Assembly: GCA_010909725.1 (NCBI GenBank)
Contig: JAACMV010000022.1
Location: 992,001-1,056,000, forward strand
DNA length: 64,000 bases
Direction of reading: 5' to 3'
Origin: Picochlorum sp. 'celeri'
Taxonomy: Eukaryota; Chlorophyta; Trebouxiophyceae
In this document: in pieces, positions 31,717 through 40,982 of the stretch
How the letters are laid out: every line of letters begins with the position of its first letter
How positions within the stretch are numbered: position 1 is the first letter of the stretch
Position numbers and translations under genes: made by a program
The notes under the pieces: model-generated
Seen by the model: the letters and a program-made list of their open reading frames with translations, nothing else
The model's database searches: none
Told to the model about the DNA's origin: nothing

Positions 31717-32268
31717 ATGTATATTTCATACAGCGCTCTACTTCCGGCAGTAGCAGGATATTTATTCACATTTTATAATACGAAAAAAACGGATGAACGG
31801 AAGGCTCAGATTGATAGGATTAATGAACAGGTTAAAGATTTGTACGGTCCTCTGCTTGCCTGCATTTCTGCCAGTAAGACGAGTTATGACGCCATGATAC
31901 GCCAACATAGCCCAGACGGGACGGTATCTAGCTTTGTTGGTGCAATTCAAGAGAATCCAAAGGGGGAACAGGGGCATGCGTACAGGCATTGGATCAAGAC
32001 TGTGTTGATGCCATTGAACCAAAAGGCTGCTGATGTCATCATCAACAATCTAAATCTGTTAGAGTCTGCGACCATACCGGCGAGTATGTTGCAGTTTGTA
32101 GCGCATGTTTCTTCGTTGAAAGTTGTGATTCAGCAATGGGACCAAGGGTACTTGGGGGAGCGGTCGCAGATTCCGTATCCAGATGATTTGATGGAGCTTG
32201 TGTCTGCTGATTTCAAGCGGATCAAGAAGAAGCAGCAAGATCTGTTGGGTATGAGCTCCAAGTTGTAG
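31717..32268 (+). CDS. Membrane-anchored conserved protein of unknown function, 183 residues
   Basis: The ATG at 31717 opens MYISYSALLPAVAGYLFTFY, a single N-terminal membrane span, followed by DERKAQIDRINEQVKDLYGPLLACI. The rest is helical with AYRHWIKTVLMPLNQKAADVI and PYPDDLMELVSADFKRIKKKQ. The arrangement (short anchor, then a helical domain beginning with an INEQVxxLYGPL segment) resembles uncharacterised proteins I have seen from bacteria and protists. No enzyme motif is visible. The stop is 51 bases from the convergent PrxQ gene. Confidence 0.7.
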   Translation: MYISYSALLPAVAGYLFTFYNTKKTDERKAQIDRINEQVKDLYGPLLACISASKTSYDAMIRQHSPDGTVSSFVGAIQENPKGEQGHAYRHWIKTVLMPLNQKAADVIINNLNLLESATIPASMLQFVAHVSSLKVVIQQWDQGYLGERSQIPYPDDLMELVSADFKRIKKKQQDLLGMSSKL

Positions 32269-32319
32269 ATACAATATACATACCAATGTAGTATTACAAA
32301 AAAAATGTAGATGGATGGA

Positions 32320-32935
32320 TTATGCTTCGAGGGCCTTGAGCACGAACTGGACGTGCTTTTCTGGATCAAATTGGTTGTTGAAGACTCCCTTGACAGTGCC
32401 ATCCTTGTCAATGACGTACGTCTCGCGTCCTGGTAAGAGTCCAAAAAGATCCTTTGGTACTCCAAACTTCTCACGGATGCTTCCGTCTTCATCGGAAAGG
32501 AGTGTGTATGACAGACCTAATGAGGAGCAGAAGTTGGAATGGCTTTCTGGATCATCACTTGAAATGCCATATACTTTGGCAACTTTTCCGATCTGGGCAT
32601 AGGCATCTTCAAACGCCTTGGCCTCGCGAGTGCATCCTGGAGTATTATCTTTTGGATAAAAGAAGACGACGGTTGGCTTGGCACCAATGAGTCCACCATA
32701 CTCTACTTTCACAGTCTTTCCATTCTGCATGCAGGGACAGAAGCCGTGTGATGCATTGATCTGGATGATATCTACGTACAAGAATCCATACCTGATTCTT
32801 CAATGAGAATGCTGGTGCCTTGTCGCCAACCTTGAGAGAGGCTTGTGGACTGACTGTCCTCCTGACAGGTCTTGCCCTCGAGGAAATTGCCACCTTTGAT
32901 GGCACATTGGCACGCATTCCAGTCAATTTCATCAT
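32320..32935 (-). CDS. PRXQ: Peroxiredoxin Q/BCP, plastid
   Basis: Exon 1 is 32935-32792 (48 codons), the intron 32791-32725, exon 2 32724-32320; 182 residues. PrxQ reduces hydrogen and organic peroxides using thioredoxin. A leader of about 30 residues (RPVRRTVSP) precedes LKVGDKAPAFSLKNQ. The active site is FFYPKDNTPGCTREAKAF with the peroxidatic Cys in TPGC. The classical resolving Cys five residues later is Lys here (CTREAK against CTKQAC). A Cys in SNFCSSLGLSYTLLSD, on the third helix, may act as the alternative resolving residue known in some BCPs. Confidence 0.9.
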
Positions 32936-33229
32936 ATTTATGATATTGCAAAGTAATAATGAAAACTGAGGGAGATCGGTGGGCGCATCGTCCTTTGTGA
33001 TTCTGTGGCTCTCAGATTGGTGCAACCAGGGCGCCCAGAGAGCAATGAGAACAATCCTGCACACGCCAGGATTCTTTTCGAATAAAACTGATCCAGTGTG
33101 AATTGCATATATAATTTATTATTATCCCATCGGTCATGTTGATTTTATGATACAATACGCGTTCTTGTACTGTTGGGCTCTGAAGTTTCGAAAAAATCAT
33201 TCTGAAAAACAAATCTCACGGACTACCCA

Positions 33230-34363
33230 ATGATACGATTGTGTGGTCTCAATAGCAGTAGTAGTAGTAGTCATCGTTTATACCAAACGGGGATACGCCA
33301 TGTTGGTCGATTGCATAATGGCTTTGTCAATGTTGTTGCCAAGTCAGGAGCAAGTTCTTCTTCTTCTTCTTCTTCTTCCTCCTCTACATTGTCTGAACTG
33401 ATTGCCACAGTGTCTGATCCAGAGCATCGTGTTCTGAATATTGAGAGATCTATTCAAAGCTCAGAGGATATCGTGGGTATTTTGTCACGGTGTTCTGTGT
33501 CAGATATTTTGACAGTTGTTGACAGTGCTGGAGGGAGTGATGAAAAGGAAGGAAGACCTTTTTCTTTTCATCGTGATGGTGATAGTGTGTTGGGCAATGA
33601 TAAGATTCCTAGATATTGGAGGGGTTCATTTGAATCAGTTCCATCCTACATGGGGCAGTACGATGTTATTATTTGCAACATGGGGAACAGTACAGAGACC
33701 CTTCGGGATGATTTGCTTAAAAGTAGCCTTGTGACTCGCCCAGGAGGATCTATAATTTTATGGAGTAACGATGCGTCCGAAACATTTTCACGGGACATGC
33801 TTGAGAAGGTTGTGCATGATTTGTGTATTGATGTTGTGGATGTTGGCTGCTCCTCTGGTTCTGTTGCACACCTGAGAGTGCCCAAGCATTATGCGTTTGC
33901 CAGGGGCCCAGTGTATATGAAGGGTGAAATTGTACAAGGATATGGAAGAGGAAGCAAAGAGCTGGGAGTTCCAACAGCGAATTTGGCCGTCCCTGATGTC
34001 AAGGAGCAGATTGCAGGGCTGCCGCTGGGGGTGTATTTTGGTTGGGCTCAGCTCTTGGACTCGGACAATGGTGTGTATAAAATGGTGATGAATATAGGAA
34101 AGAGACCAACATTTGTCAAAGATAATTCGCCAGATAGCAGTGTAGAGGCTCATGTGATGCATTCGTATGACCATGACTTTTATGGGGAGACCATGAAGGT
34201 TGTACTTCTCGGGTATCTGAGACCAGAGATTCCATTTTCAGGACTGCAGGAACTCTTAAATAGAATACATACGGATATTGGTATATCAAGAACTCAATTG
34301 GATAGCGAAAAATGGAGTGAGTTCGCGAATGATGAGTTTTTTGACGCCCGTCAATCAGGTTGA
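33230..34363 (+). CDS. Riboflavin kinase fused to a degenerate methyltransferase-like domain
   Basis: Single exon, 377 residues. The C-terminal 155 residues are a flavokinase domain: MKGEIVQGYGRGSKELGVPTANL (PTAN motif binding Mg-ATP), GVYFGWAQL, MVMNIGKRPTF, VEAHVMHSYDHDFYGETMKVVLLGYLRPE. It should turn riboflavin and ATP into FMN. Residues about 55-215 look like a Rossmann-type domain (QYDVIICNMGNSTETLRDDL, then RPGGSIILWSND) but lack a clear GxGxG SAM loop. Land plants fuse riboflavin kinase to a HAD phosphatase instead. The N-terminus has two Ser runs, one of eleven, in a likely plastid or mitochondrial leader. Confidence 0.82.
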   Translation: MIRLCGLNSSSSSSHRLYQTGIRHVGRLHNGFVNVVAKSGASSSSSSSSSSSTLSELIATVSDPEHRVLNIERSIQSSEDIVGILSRCSVSDILTVVDSAGGSDEKEGRPFSFHRDGDSVLGNDKIPRYWRGSFESVPSYMGQYDVIICNMGNSTETLRDDLLKSSLVTRPGGSIILWSNDASETFSRDMLEKVVHDLCIDVVDVGCSSGSVAHLRVPKHYAFARGPVYMKGEIVQGYGRGSKELGVPTANLAVPDVKEQIAGLPLGVYFGWAQLLDSDNGVYKMVMNIGKRPTFVKDNSPDSSVEAHVMHSYDHDFYGETMKVVLLGYLRPEIPFSGLQELLNRIHTDIGISRTQLDSEKWSEFANDEFFDARQSG

Positions 34364-34533
34364 TTTCCCTGCTGTATTGATGCATGACGTGTCTTGGACC
34401 GGCCAATAGACTTGGGATGTACCACGGCACTCTTCCCATGGGCATCTCTGTTCTTGCATAGATATGCGGTCCTTCATACGTGCGAATTCTACTAGACGCA
34501 AAACATAATCTTTCCAAACGAGAACCCAACAGA

Positions 34534-35106
34534 ATGAAGAAATTCAAAAAGACAAACTCACTCTGCACTGCCATGGTTATTGGTGTGGTTGTGACTGGTG
34601 CAGATGGCTCCAGGACATTGTCGCAGCGCCTCAAAGCTCCATGTGCTGTCACAGGGACATATTATCCATTTAGAACATGTCGAATTAGTGAGAATGACGC
34701 CGAGTGCGGAAAAGGTTTCAATGCCTTTGCCACCATGGAAGAGTGCTGCAACATCTCTTTTGGTGATGAAGGGTGCACCAATTTGGACGACATGGCACGG
34801 TGCTGGGTTCCTGGAGAGTATTTCCCAGAAACATCATGTGTACTGAGCTCCAATCCAGAAGAGTGCAAAGTTGATTGGGGACATTGGAAGACATGGAAAG
34901 AGTGCTGTGAGCCAGGCTCTGGAGCATTTGATGGTGGGTGCTCAGCACCAAAGCCCTGCTTTGTAGCCAAGGACTACTATCCAGAAAAGACATGTGGTTC
35001 CGTGACAGACCAAGATATATGTTTACGTGGATGGGGAACATTCAAAGACCACGAATCATGCTGTGAACCAGGTGCTGCTTTTGACACTGGCTGCAGTACA
35101 GCATGA
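34534..35106 (+). CDS. Secreted Cys-rich protein with three CC-type repeats
   Basis: 190 residues from the ATG at 34534. The N-terminus (LCTAMVIGVVVTGADG) is a signal peptide. The rest consists of three repeats of about 50 residues with the spacing C-x11-C-x8-C-x12-CC-x8/10-C. Each starts with a YYP or YFP motif three residues before the second Cys (KDYYPEKTC). The last two contain a CCEPG box and an FDxGC ending. Six-Cys repeats of this sort with a CC pair occur in algal and diatom surface or wall proteins. A wall or extracellular-matrix role is an inference. The family is distinct from the 52-56 kb repeats. Confidence 0.75.
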   Translation: MKKFKKTNSLCTAMVIGVVVTGADGSRTLSQRLKAPCAVTGTYYPFRTCRISENDAECGKGFNAFATMEECCNISFGDEGCTNLDDMARCWVPGEYFPETSCVLSSNPEECKVDWGHWKTWKECCEPGSGAFDGGCSAPKPCFVAKDYYPEKTCGSVTDQDICLRGWGTFKDHESCCEPGAAFDTGCSTA

Positions 35107-35144
35107 TTACCTACTGTTGTTTTCCAAGTATTATTACCATAGTA

Positions 35145-36808
35145 TTATGTATGACTAATGTAACTCTGCACAGATAGCCGTATGTTCTGCTTGATATCAC
35201 TACCACAGGTAGCAAACATGTCACTAGACTCGACTGCATTGATCAGCAAATCTCCAAATTGATGCCCAAGGTTTTCCAAGGAAATGGCAAGCTCCATCTT
35301 CACCACATCAAGAACCGAATCAACTCTCCTGTACGAGTATATCTCTTCACCCGACGCACGCCACCGCAGACTGCGCGTCCCATGTCTACCGGCAGCTATC
35401 CACTGCCCTAGGTGTTTGAGCTCCAGATTCAAACGTGCAATCCAGTACACAATATCCCCAAGCCGTGGCTCACTAAGTTGCAAAATTCCATACGTATCTT
35501 CTTTCACAGACACATATGCCATATCACTAAGGAAACGAACGGAAAGCACGAGAGACTGATGATACCCTGCAAGCTGCAACAAGCAGTGCATGGCTTCATT
35601 CATCACAGCAGAGGGTTTGATGTTTCCAGTCGGTATCGTGTTCCATTTCGCCCCATGCCTATCTTTGACAGTATTCTTTGATACCTCATGTACCTTTTCA
35701 ATCTCAGAAATCATACCACCCAAAATATCACTGCAGAGAGATGCCAATCTCTTCCATGATACCCCTGAATCATCAGCAAATATATCCAGTCTCCTCCATG
35801 CCACCTTCTCTTCATCACTTGGAATCAATGACAGATCATATAACGATATCATGCGCATCATATCTCCTTTCTTCCCATTCAAGCAGTCCTGGAGAGCAGT
35901 CATGGCATCTTTGGAGTCATAATCCCTCACTCGAAAGCGTTCAGTCAGCACCACATCTACAATCAAATCCCCCAATGACCACAGCACTATGAGAAGCGTC
36001 GCTAATAATATGTTTAAAAATAAACTATAAATACCGATGGCCCCAGGTGCTCCCAGCACGACTCTGCAGCCCAAACTGTGCCCCACTGCAGCAACAACTC
36101 CTACTGGGATGCCTCTCTGCACAACCCCATCACACCCGTCCCTCCATCGATACCATCTATGTTTGATCTCGCTGGGAAACACAATCACATCTCGAGACCA
36201 AAAGATCATATGAATATGATACAACGCAGTACAGAAGAATCCCAAGACACTGACATGGAAAGCACCCAGCCGTGTCCCTAACAAAATCCCTGCACATACA
36301 CCACATCGTCATCACCACGCACTCTTGGCAGGATATCTAATCGTCACAACCTACCACTGATAACCTCTAAACCAACCACCCCAGAAATATATCGAAGCAT
36401 CAGGCAGCATGCCTGCACCAGGCACCCCTCAACCGTCGACAAACGCCCCCCCAACTTCATCAGAGTAGCTGCAACTATCTGAGGCATATACTGTTCATAT
36501 GAATTAAAGGTTACTATATGATCATGAATCTGTAGTGAGAATGCGTACGCAAGCGTTTCGAGACCCATGGATGCCTGGAGAACGCCAACCATCAACCACC
36601 ACGACCACGACTGCAATCCGATGCCAACTCTAAGAAACGGCACTATAAATGACACTATCCCTTTTAACAAGCATATAGAGAACATCAATCCCCATATTGC
36701 TATGATACAGCACGCAAATGCTCCCAACAGTCTCCATCGAAGTACTCTGTTGTCAAAGTACTGAGACGCACTCTCCCACGTCTTTGTCATCCCCTTTTCC
36801 ACCCTCAT
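35145..36808 (-). CDS. NDC1: NDC1-like transmembrane nucleoporin
   Basis: Exon 1 is 36808-36355, the intron 36354-36290 (gtaggt...tgtgcag), exon 2 36289-35145; 532 residues. NDC1 anchors the nuclear pore, and in yeast the spindle pole body, to the nuclear envelope. About six hydrophobic spans occupy the N-terminal half (LLGAFACCIIAIWGLMFSICLL, SWWLMVGVLQASMGLETLAYAF, then VLGFFCTALYHIHMIF, VGVVAAVGHSLGC, LFLNILLATLLIVLWSLGDLI). DVVLTERFRV follows, a junction typical of plant NDC1. The C-terminal half is soluble and helical. Identification rests on topology plus this junction. Confidence 0.65.
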
Positions 36809-37455
36809 ATTCTAGTACATTGTATTTATAAGTATTCAAAATGCCGGGACTGAGCGATATTTGTTGAGTAAAAAAGAGGGAAGGATCCAATGCATCTTAT
36901 TCTAGGAACAAGACAAGCTTGTTCTTTTATCAGGGAAGGAGGTACAGCAGGAGCCTGAAACATATATATATATATATATATACAGTCATGATGATACAAA
37001 CCTTTGATATTGTTGAGGACTCTGAGAAGTCAAGTCGCCATCACGGAGTCCAAGGCTCCCAAAATTGGCTGCTCGCATCCTCAAGAAGGCAAGGTGCATT
37101 GTTCCACTTTTTGCTTGTATGAGAGCCCATCATTAGATCATGATTGGATGGACACCATACGAGTTTACATCCATTCTTACACCATAAATACTTCAGTAGT
37201 AAAGCTACGTACGGTTACGTGTCAAAACTTGCTGGGGCAGACATGCCTCAACAACAATTGCATGTGATGGGAACAGCAGGCCTCACAATGAATCTTTGTC
37301 CCCTCCATATTTTTAAAAGTAAACCATTACCACGCATGTCATAATGCAACCCACACTAATAAATAAATTAATTAATTACATTAATAAATACCGGGTAAAT
37401 GAGTTGTTACCCGCAGATACTGCCACAGACTGGGACCCAGTGACATGTGTCCACC
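36809..37455. promoter_or_regulatory. Divergent region with TA microsatellite
   Basis: 647 bases between NDC1-like and methyltransferase starts. It has a (TA) run at about 36962-36981. Short open frames of 60-90 codons occur on the plus strand but show no recognisable features. A degenerate small exon cannot be ruled out. Confidence 0.4.
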
Positions 37456-38237
37456 ATGGCCTCAAGTCTCGTCAAACTGTCAGATAAAATGCGCCCACAT
37501 CTCAGCATCATAGTTCCTGCCATGGTTGTGGCGATATATTTTGTTTTTCTCGAGCAAAAAAGACCAGCAATAAGGGTGCATCCACGTTCAAGCATCGACC
37601 CGTTGCCCACCCTTGCTACCCGTGATGCCTTGGGCGGTCTTCTGCAACAACTCAACATGACTGTTGGGGCAGAACTGGGAGTTGCACTGAACTCCCAGTT
37701 CAGAGGGGGGCATTCGCCAAAATAACGTTGGATCAATGGCCACATGCAAAGAAGTATATTCTTGTAGATTTGTGGCGTCAGCAAGAGAATTACAAGGATG
37801 TTGCCAACGTGGATGATCAGGCACAAGAAAATTTGAAACAAGAGGCACTGAATAATCTGCAGATGTATCGAGATAAACTCGTGGTGTGCCGGAATTACAC
37901 GAGTGTGTGCGGAGCACAGTTTGAAGATGGGTATTTTGACTACATTTACGTTGATGCACGGCATGATTACAAAGGGGTCAGGGAAGATATTGAGATTTGG
38001 TGGCGAAAGTTGAAAGTCGGGGGTATTATGGCTGGTCATGACTATATCGATGCCGAGGAAGTGGCGAGGATCTCTGGGCAGGATTGGTCAGTGTCTGCTG
38101 ATGGAACAGTTAATCCTGATGGCAAGGCTGTAAAGAGTGCTGTAGATGAATGGGCGACTCAAAACAAAATTGTGTTGCAGATAACATATAGAGACGCTCC
38201 CTGGAACACATGGGTGACTCGGAAGATACGACCATGA
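37456..38237 (+). pseudogene. Membrane-anchored class I methyltransferase interrupted by a hairpin insertion
   Basis: The ATG at 37456 opens a type II membrane protein (HLSIIVPAMVVAIYFVFL anchor). It then reads NMTVGAELGV in one frame and, after a 17-base extra segment, FAKITLDQWPHAKKYILVDLW onward in another, ending at 38237. Leaving out the 17 bases gives a continuous GVQRGAFAKITL, as in Methyltransf_24-like proteins. Those also share VDLWRQQENYKDVANVD, YIYVDARHDYKGVREDIE and WWRKLKVGGIMAGHDY, all present. The interrupting segment forms a perfect 12-bp stem with the preceding exon (37672-37701). Read literally, the first frame stops 26 codons later. It may be a broken allele, an unusual mini-intron or a sequencing artefact. 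The substrate is unknown; about 254 residues if intact. Confidence 0.7.
37672..37701. repeat. Inverted repeat (12-bp stem, 6-base loop) inside the methyltransferase gene
   Basis: GAACTGGGAGTT, loop GCACTG, then AACTCCCAGTTC. The right arm is an exact inverted copy of the left arm. The inserted 17 bases include this copy, as expected from a template-switch event or a designed hairpin. Confidence 0.95.
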
Positions 38238-38680
38238 TGATGAGTACTCTAGTCCAGACTGCGAAGATCGCCTTGCATCCTCCGCATGCACTCTCTCTCG
38301 ATCGTATGCATACAATCTAGTATGGTCCTACTCCGTGCAACCCATGGTTTGTTGTTGCATGGCATGGAACCCTGTTGTCTTTTGTTGTTGCATGGCATGA
38401 TTGCATGCTTCATCCAAAGGGTTTCTGTAGATACGCATAGAGATGCATCGTTATCCTATAGTAATTCTACAATCACAATCGTTCAATTCAGCCCGACGTT
38501 GTTTGACCAAGATTGACGTCAGGGTGCAGAAGAGAGAGAGAGAGAGGCGCCTGACCGAAACCAAGTACTGGGTACCCATGGTCAACAGCGCTGTCGACAT
38601 GGTCAACGGTTCATTGATATCAGTCAATAAATTTAAAAAAATATTTTGATTTAATTTGATCTTTATAGAGTAAAAGAGGA
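38238..38680. promoter_or_regulatory. Intergenic region with direct repeats upstream of the RING gene
   Basis: Contains TTGTTGTTGCATGGCATG twice (near 38351 and 38384), an AG run at 38531-38547, and CATGGTCAAC twice at 38577-38586 and 38598-38607, 21 bases apart (two helical turns) and 75-105 bases before the ATG. GTTGACC and its complement GGTCAAC recur upstream of the Cys-repeat genes too. Confidence 0.5.
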
Positions 38681-39724
38681 ATGCGCATTGTATCTGGTGA
38701 TAAGCACGATGGCCCTCCGGCTTCGAATCCAACACAGACTCGGGACGACAATGTTGGGGTAGAACCGAATGGGACCACGTCGAGTGATAGACATGATAAC
38801 ATAGTGGTACAAAACAGGGCAGATGAAGAGGAGGGCGCTCATGTAGAGCCTGAAGGGCCTAGACAGATTCCTCTGACTGTGACTCAGAAACAGATCCTGT
38901 TGTCCTGTGGGTTTCGACAGGACGAGTTGGATAGAATGCGGTTTTCGACAGTAACGGAGGCGTACGATTGGTGTGGTGTGCAGATGCGTTCTCCAAAGAA
39001 GAGATCTCCTTCGCAGCAGAACAATGATGTGGCTTCGCCATCGGAGAAGAGGATCCGTTTGACCAGAGCACAGAAAGACGTGCTCCGAAGTTTTGGACAT
39101 TCGACTGAAGAGCTTGAGAGTATGAGATTTTATACTGTTCAGGAGGGGTTCAATTGGGTGGGGTCTATGATAAACGGCTTTTTTGCTCCTTGCTATGATT
39201 ATGGTGATGAATACTGGGACCCTGAGTACGGGGCGTATTCCCCTGAGGAGGAAGACTTTGAGGAAGAATATGATGACGATCAAGAGGAAGAATCATCTGA
39301 AGGAGAAGAATCATCATCTGAAGGAGAAGAATCATCATCGGAAGAAGGAGATGAGGAAGAGGGTGATATGAGTCCAGATGGAACTCTGGTCCTTCAAAAC
39401 ACTCTTACACAGCCTACTTCTATAGATTCTGGAAATCACGTTATGATTAAACAGGAGGAGGAGGAAGAAGAACAAGAAGAAGAAGAAGAAGGAATGGAAA
39501 CGTGCAATGGTGTAGTGCCCAAAAGACAGACGGACATGCAGTACATGTGTGAAATCTGTTTCGAGCCTATGGGGCATGATACAGATCGACAGATGGCATC
39601 GGCGAAATGTGGGCATGTGTACTGTCGAAGCTGCCTTGTGGGTATTGCATCTGCCAAGAGAACATGTCCATCATGTGGCAAGGGGGTACATGCAGCATCC
39701 ATTCGGAATATATACATACCCTAG
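38681..39724 (+). CDS. RING-type E3 ligase with duplicated N-terminal motif, candidate STUbL (RNF4/SLX8-like)
   Basis: 347 residues. A C3HC4 RING lies at residues 290-332 (CEIC, CGHVYCRSC, CPSC) and the chain ends AASIRNIYIP, like the C-terminus of RNF4. Before it lie long Glu/Ser/Asp stretches (about 188-230 and 258-270). Hydrophobic triplets next to acids look like SUMO-interaction motifs: NIVVQNRADEEEG (40-52), TLVLQ (235-239) and HVMIKQEEEEEE (253-264). The N-terminal half carries a motif of about 35 residues twice (65-99 and 127-161), with the shared pattern LTxxQKxxLxSxGxxxxEL and xMRFxTVxEAxxW. I do not know this repeat. A SUMO-targeted ubiquitin ligase role is an inference. Confidence 0.7.
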   Translation: MRIVSGDKHDGPPASNPTQTRDDNVGVEPNGTTSSDRHDNIVVQNRADEEEGAHVEPEGPRQIPLTVTQKQILLSCGFRQDELDRMRFSTVTEAYDWCGVQMRSPKKRSPSQQNNDVASPSEKRIRLTRAQKDVLRSFGHSTEELESMRFYTVQEGFNWVGSMINGFFAPCYDYGDEYWDPEYGAYSPEEEDFEEEYDDDQEEESSEGEESSSEGEESSSEEGDEEEGDMSPDGTLVLQNTLTQPTSIDSGNHVMIKQEEEEEEQEEEEEGMETCNGVVPKRQTDMQYMCEICFEPMGHDTDRQMASAKCGHVYCRSCLVGIASAKRTCPSCGKGVHAASIRNIYIP

Positions 39725-39955
39725 TCCCTAGGACGCACGCGCTGATTTCGTGCAAAAGTAATCGTGATTGTCTTTTTGTTTGTGTGACATATATGTGGCC
39801 ATGTCACGGAGAATCCCAATGCATGCATATGCATATGCATATGAGGGCCTATTTTTTCCTTGTGACGGCAGCACAGAAGCACCACATGCGCTTATGGTCA
39901 TCTTTTTTTACATGTCTTGAAGACATTAACTAGAATCATATTCCTAAGAACCAAT

Positions 39956-40408
39956 TTACTCTGCATCGTCAGCCTTTTCCTCAAAGTTTCCTACCAATTC
40001 TGGGACATCATCATCGTCCTCTCCTGCACCATTACCCTGCATAGCCTGCATGGCCTGCATTTGCTGCATCAGTTGCTGAATGTTTGTGCTGCTCATTCCT
40101 CCAAACATGGCTGCCAATGCCTCCTGGGCATTCTTGTGCTGAGCTGGGCCACTGACCACATATGTGTTTGCTCCAATAGATGCCTGGACCTTTGGGTTAT
40201 TGAATGCGATCGCAGTATTATCTTCATTAAACATCAAAACTTCTTCAATTCCTGGAATCATGTTGCATCCAAGGCGCTTCAAGGTGCTCTGGAGCTTGCT
40301 ATCAGAGTTGCTGCCAGACTTGTGAACAGCCTTCTTCTTCCTCCTCATAGTTCCCTTTCCTCCAGTCCTCACGGACCCAGCCAACTTCTGAAGCTTTTCA
40401 ACATTCAT
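39956..40408 (-). CDS. BTF3: Nascent polypeptide-associated complex subunit beta (BTF3)
   Basis: Single exon, 150 residues, starting MNVEKLQKLAGSVRTGGKGT, the ribosome-binding N-terminus with RRKKK. The NAC domain follows (LQSTLKRLGCNMIPGIEEVLMF, AIAFNNPKVQASIGANTYVVSG). NAC-beta pairs with NAC-alpha at the ribosomal exit tunnel and shields new chains. The C-terminus has a Met/Gln-rich stretch (QQLMQQMQAMQAMQ) and an acidic tail. The first codons match plant BTF3, so no upstream exon is needed. Confidence 0.95.
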   Translation of the reverse strand: MNVEKLQKLAGSVRTGGKGTMRRKKKAVHKSGSNSDSKLQSTLKRLGCNMIPGIEEVLMFNEDNTAIAFNNPKVQASIGANTYVVSGPAQHKNAQEALAAMFGGMSSTNIQQLMQQMQAMQAMQGNGAGEDDDDVPELVGNFEEKADDAE

Positions 40409-40982
40409 GATTATTTTCTATATAGATTAATAATACCTCTAAATGATTGCCGTAGAAACACCAGTCCTACTCCCTCAGAGAAACAACAACCCTGCACAAG
40501 CATGCCATCATGAGGACGGGTACTCTTGTCGCAAAGCAAACAGCATAATAATAGGGCATTTTTAAAACAATGAGAGAGAGAGGGAGAGCCAGAGGCAAAT
40601 GTCATCATCAAACGGGTTGCCCACGAAAGAATGAAGTGTGTCCAAAATCACTGGTATTCTTTCACTGGGTCTGAGGGAAAAGACGGCCGATGGAGGTCAT
40701 GGTAATACCATCCGATATGCATATTACTACTCTCTCGATCCTGGGCATGATTTGTGCAATGAGCTGGTCGCCGCATTCGCTCGGGAATGCCAACGCAGCC
40801 ACCCACTGTTCCGCTCTCTCTTGCGCACCCCTCAACGCAACACCTCTACTATAGAACGCACCTAATATTCTTTGTATTTAGAACAGTTTGGATACGCAGG
40901 TAGCATAGAGACGACGGGCAATGGACCGACGCTTTCTCGCGGATGGTCCAATCGGATGGTCAGCCGAAGGGTCGCCGAAATT

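Noticed and set aside
37004..37344. Short open frames in the 36.8-37.4 kb gap
   Set aside because: Several overlap in different frames and none has a good start, motif or splice partner.
37681..37703. A 23-base GT-AG intron in the membrane methyltransferase
   Set aside because: Far shorter than any other intron here and it removes two conserved residues; the 17-base insertion explains the data better.
39821..39843. ATGCAT/ATGCATAT run after the RING gene
   Set aside because: A simple short tandem repeat in a 3' flank; no further structure.
40638..40865. Plus-strand open frame of 75 codons
   Set aside because: No ATG start, no recognisable motif and an in-frame stop just upstream.
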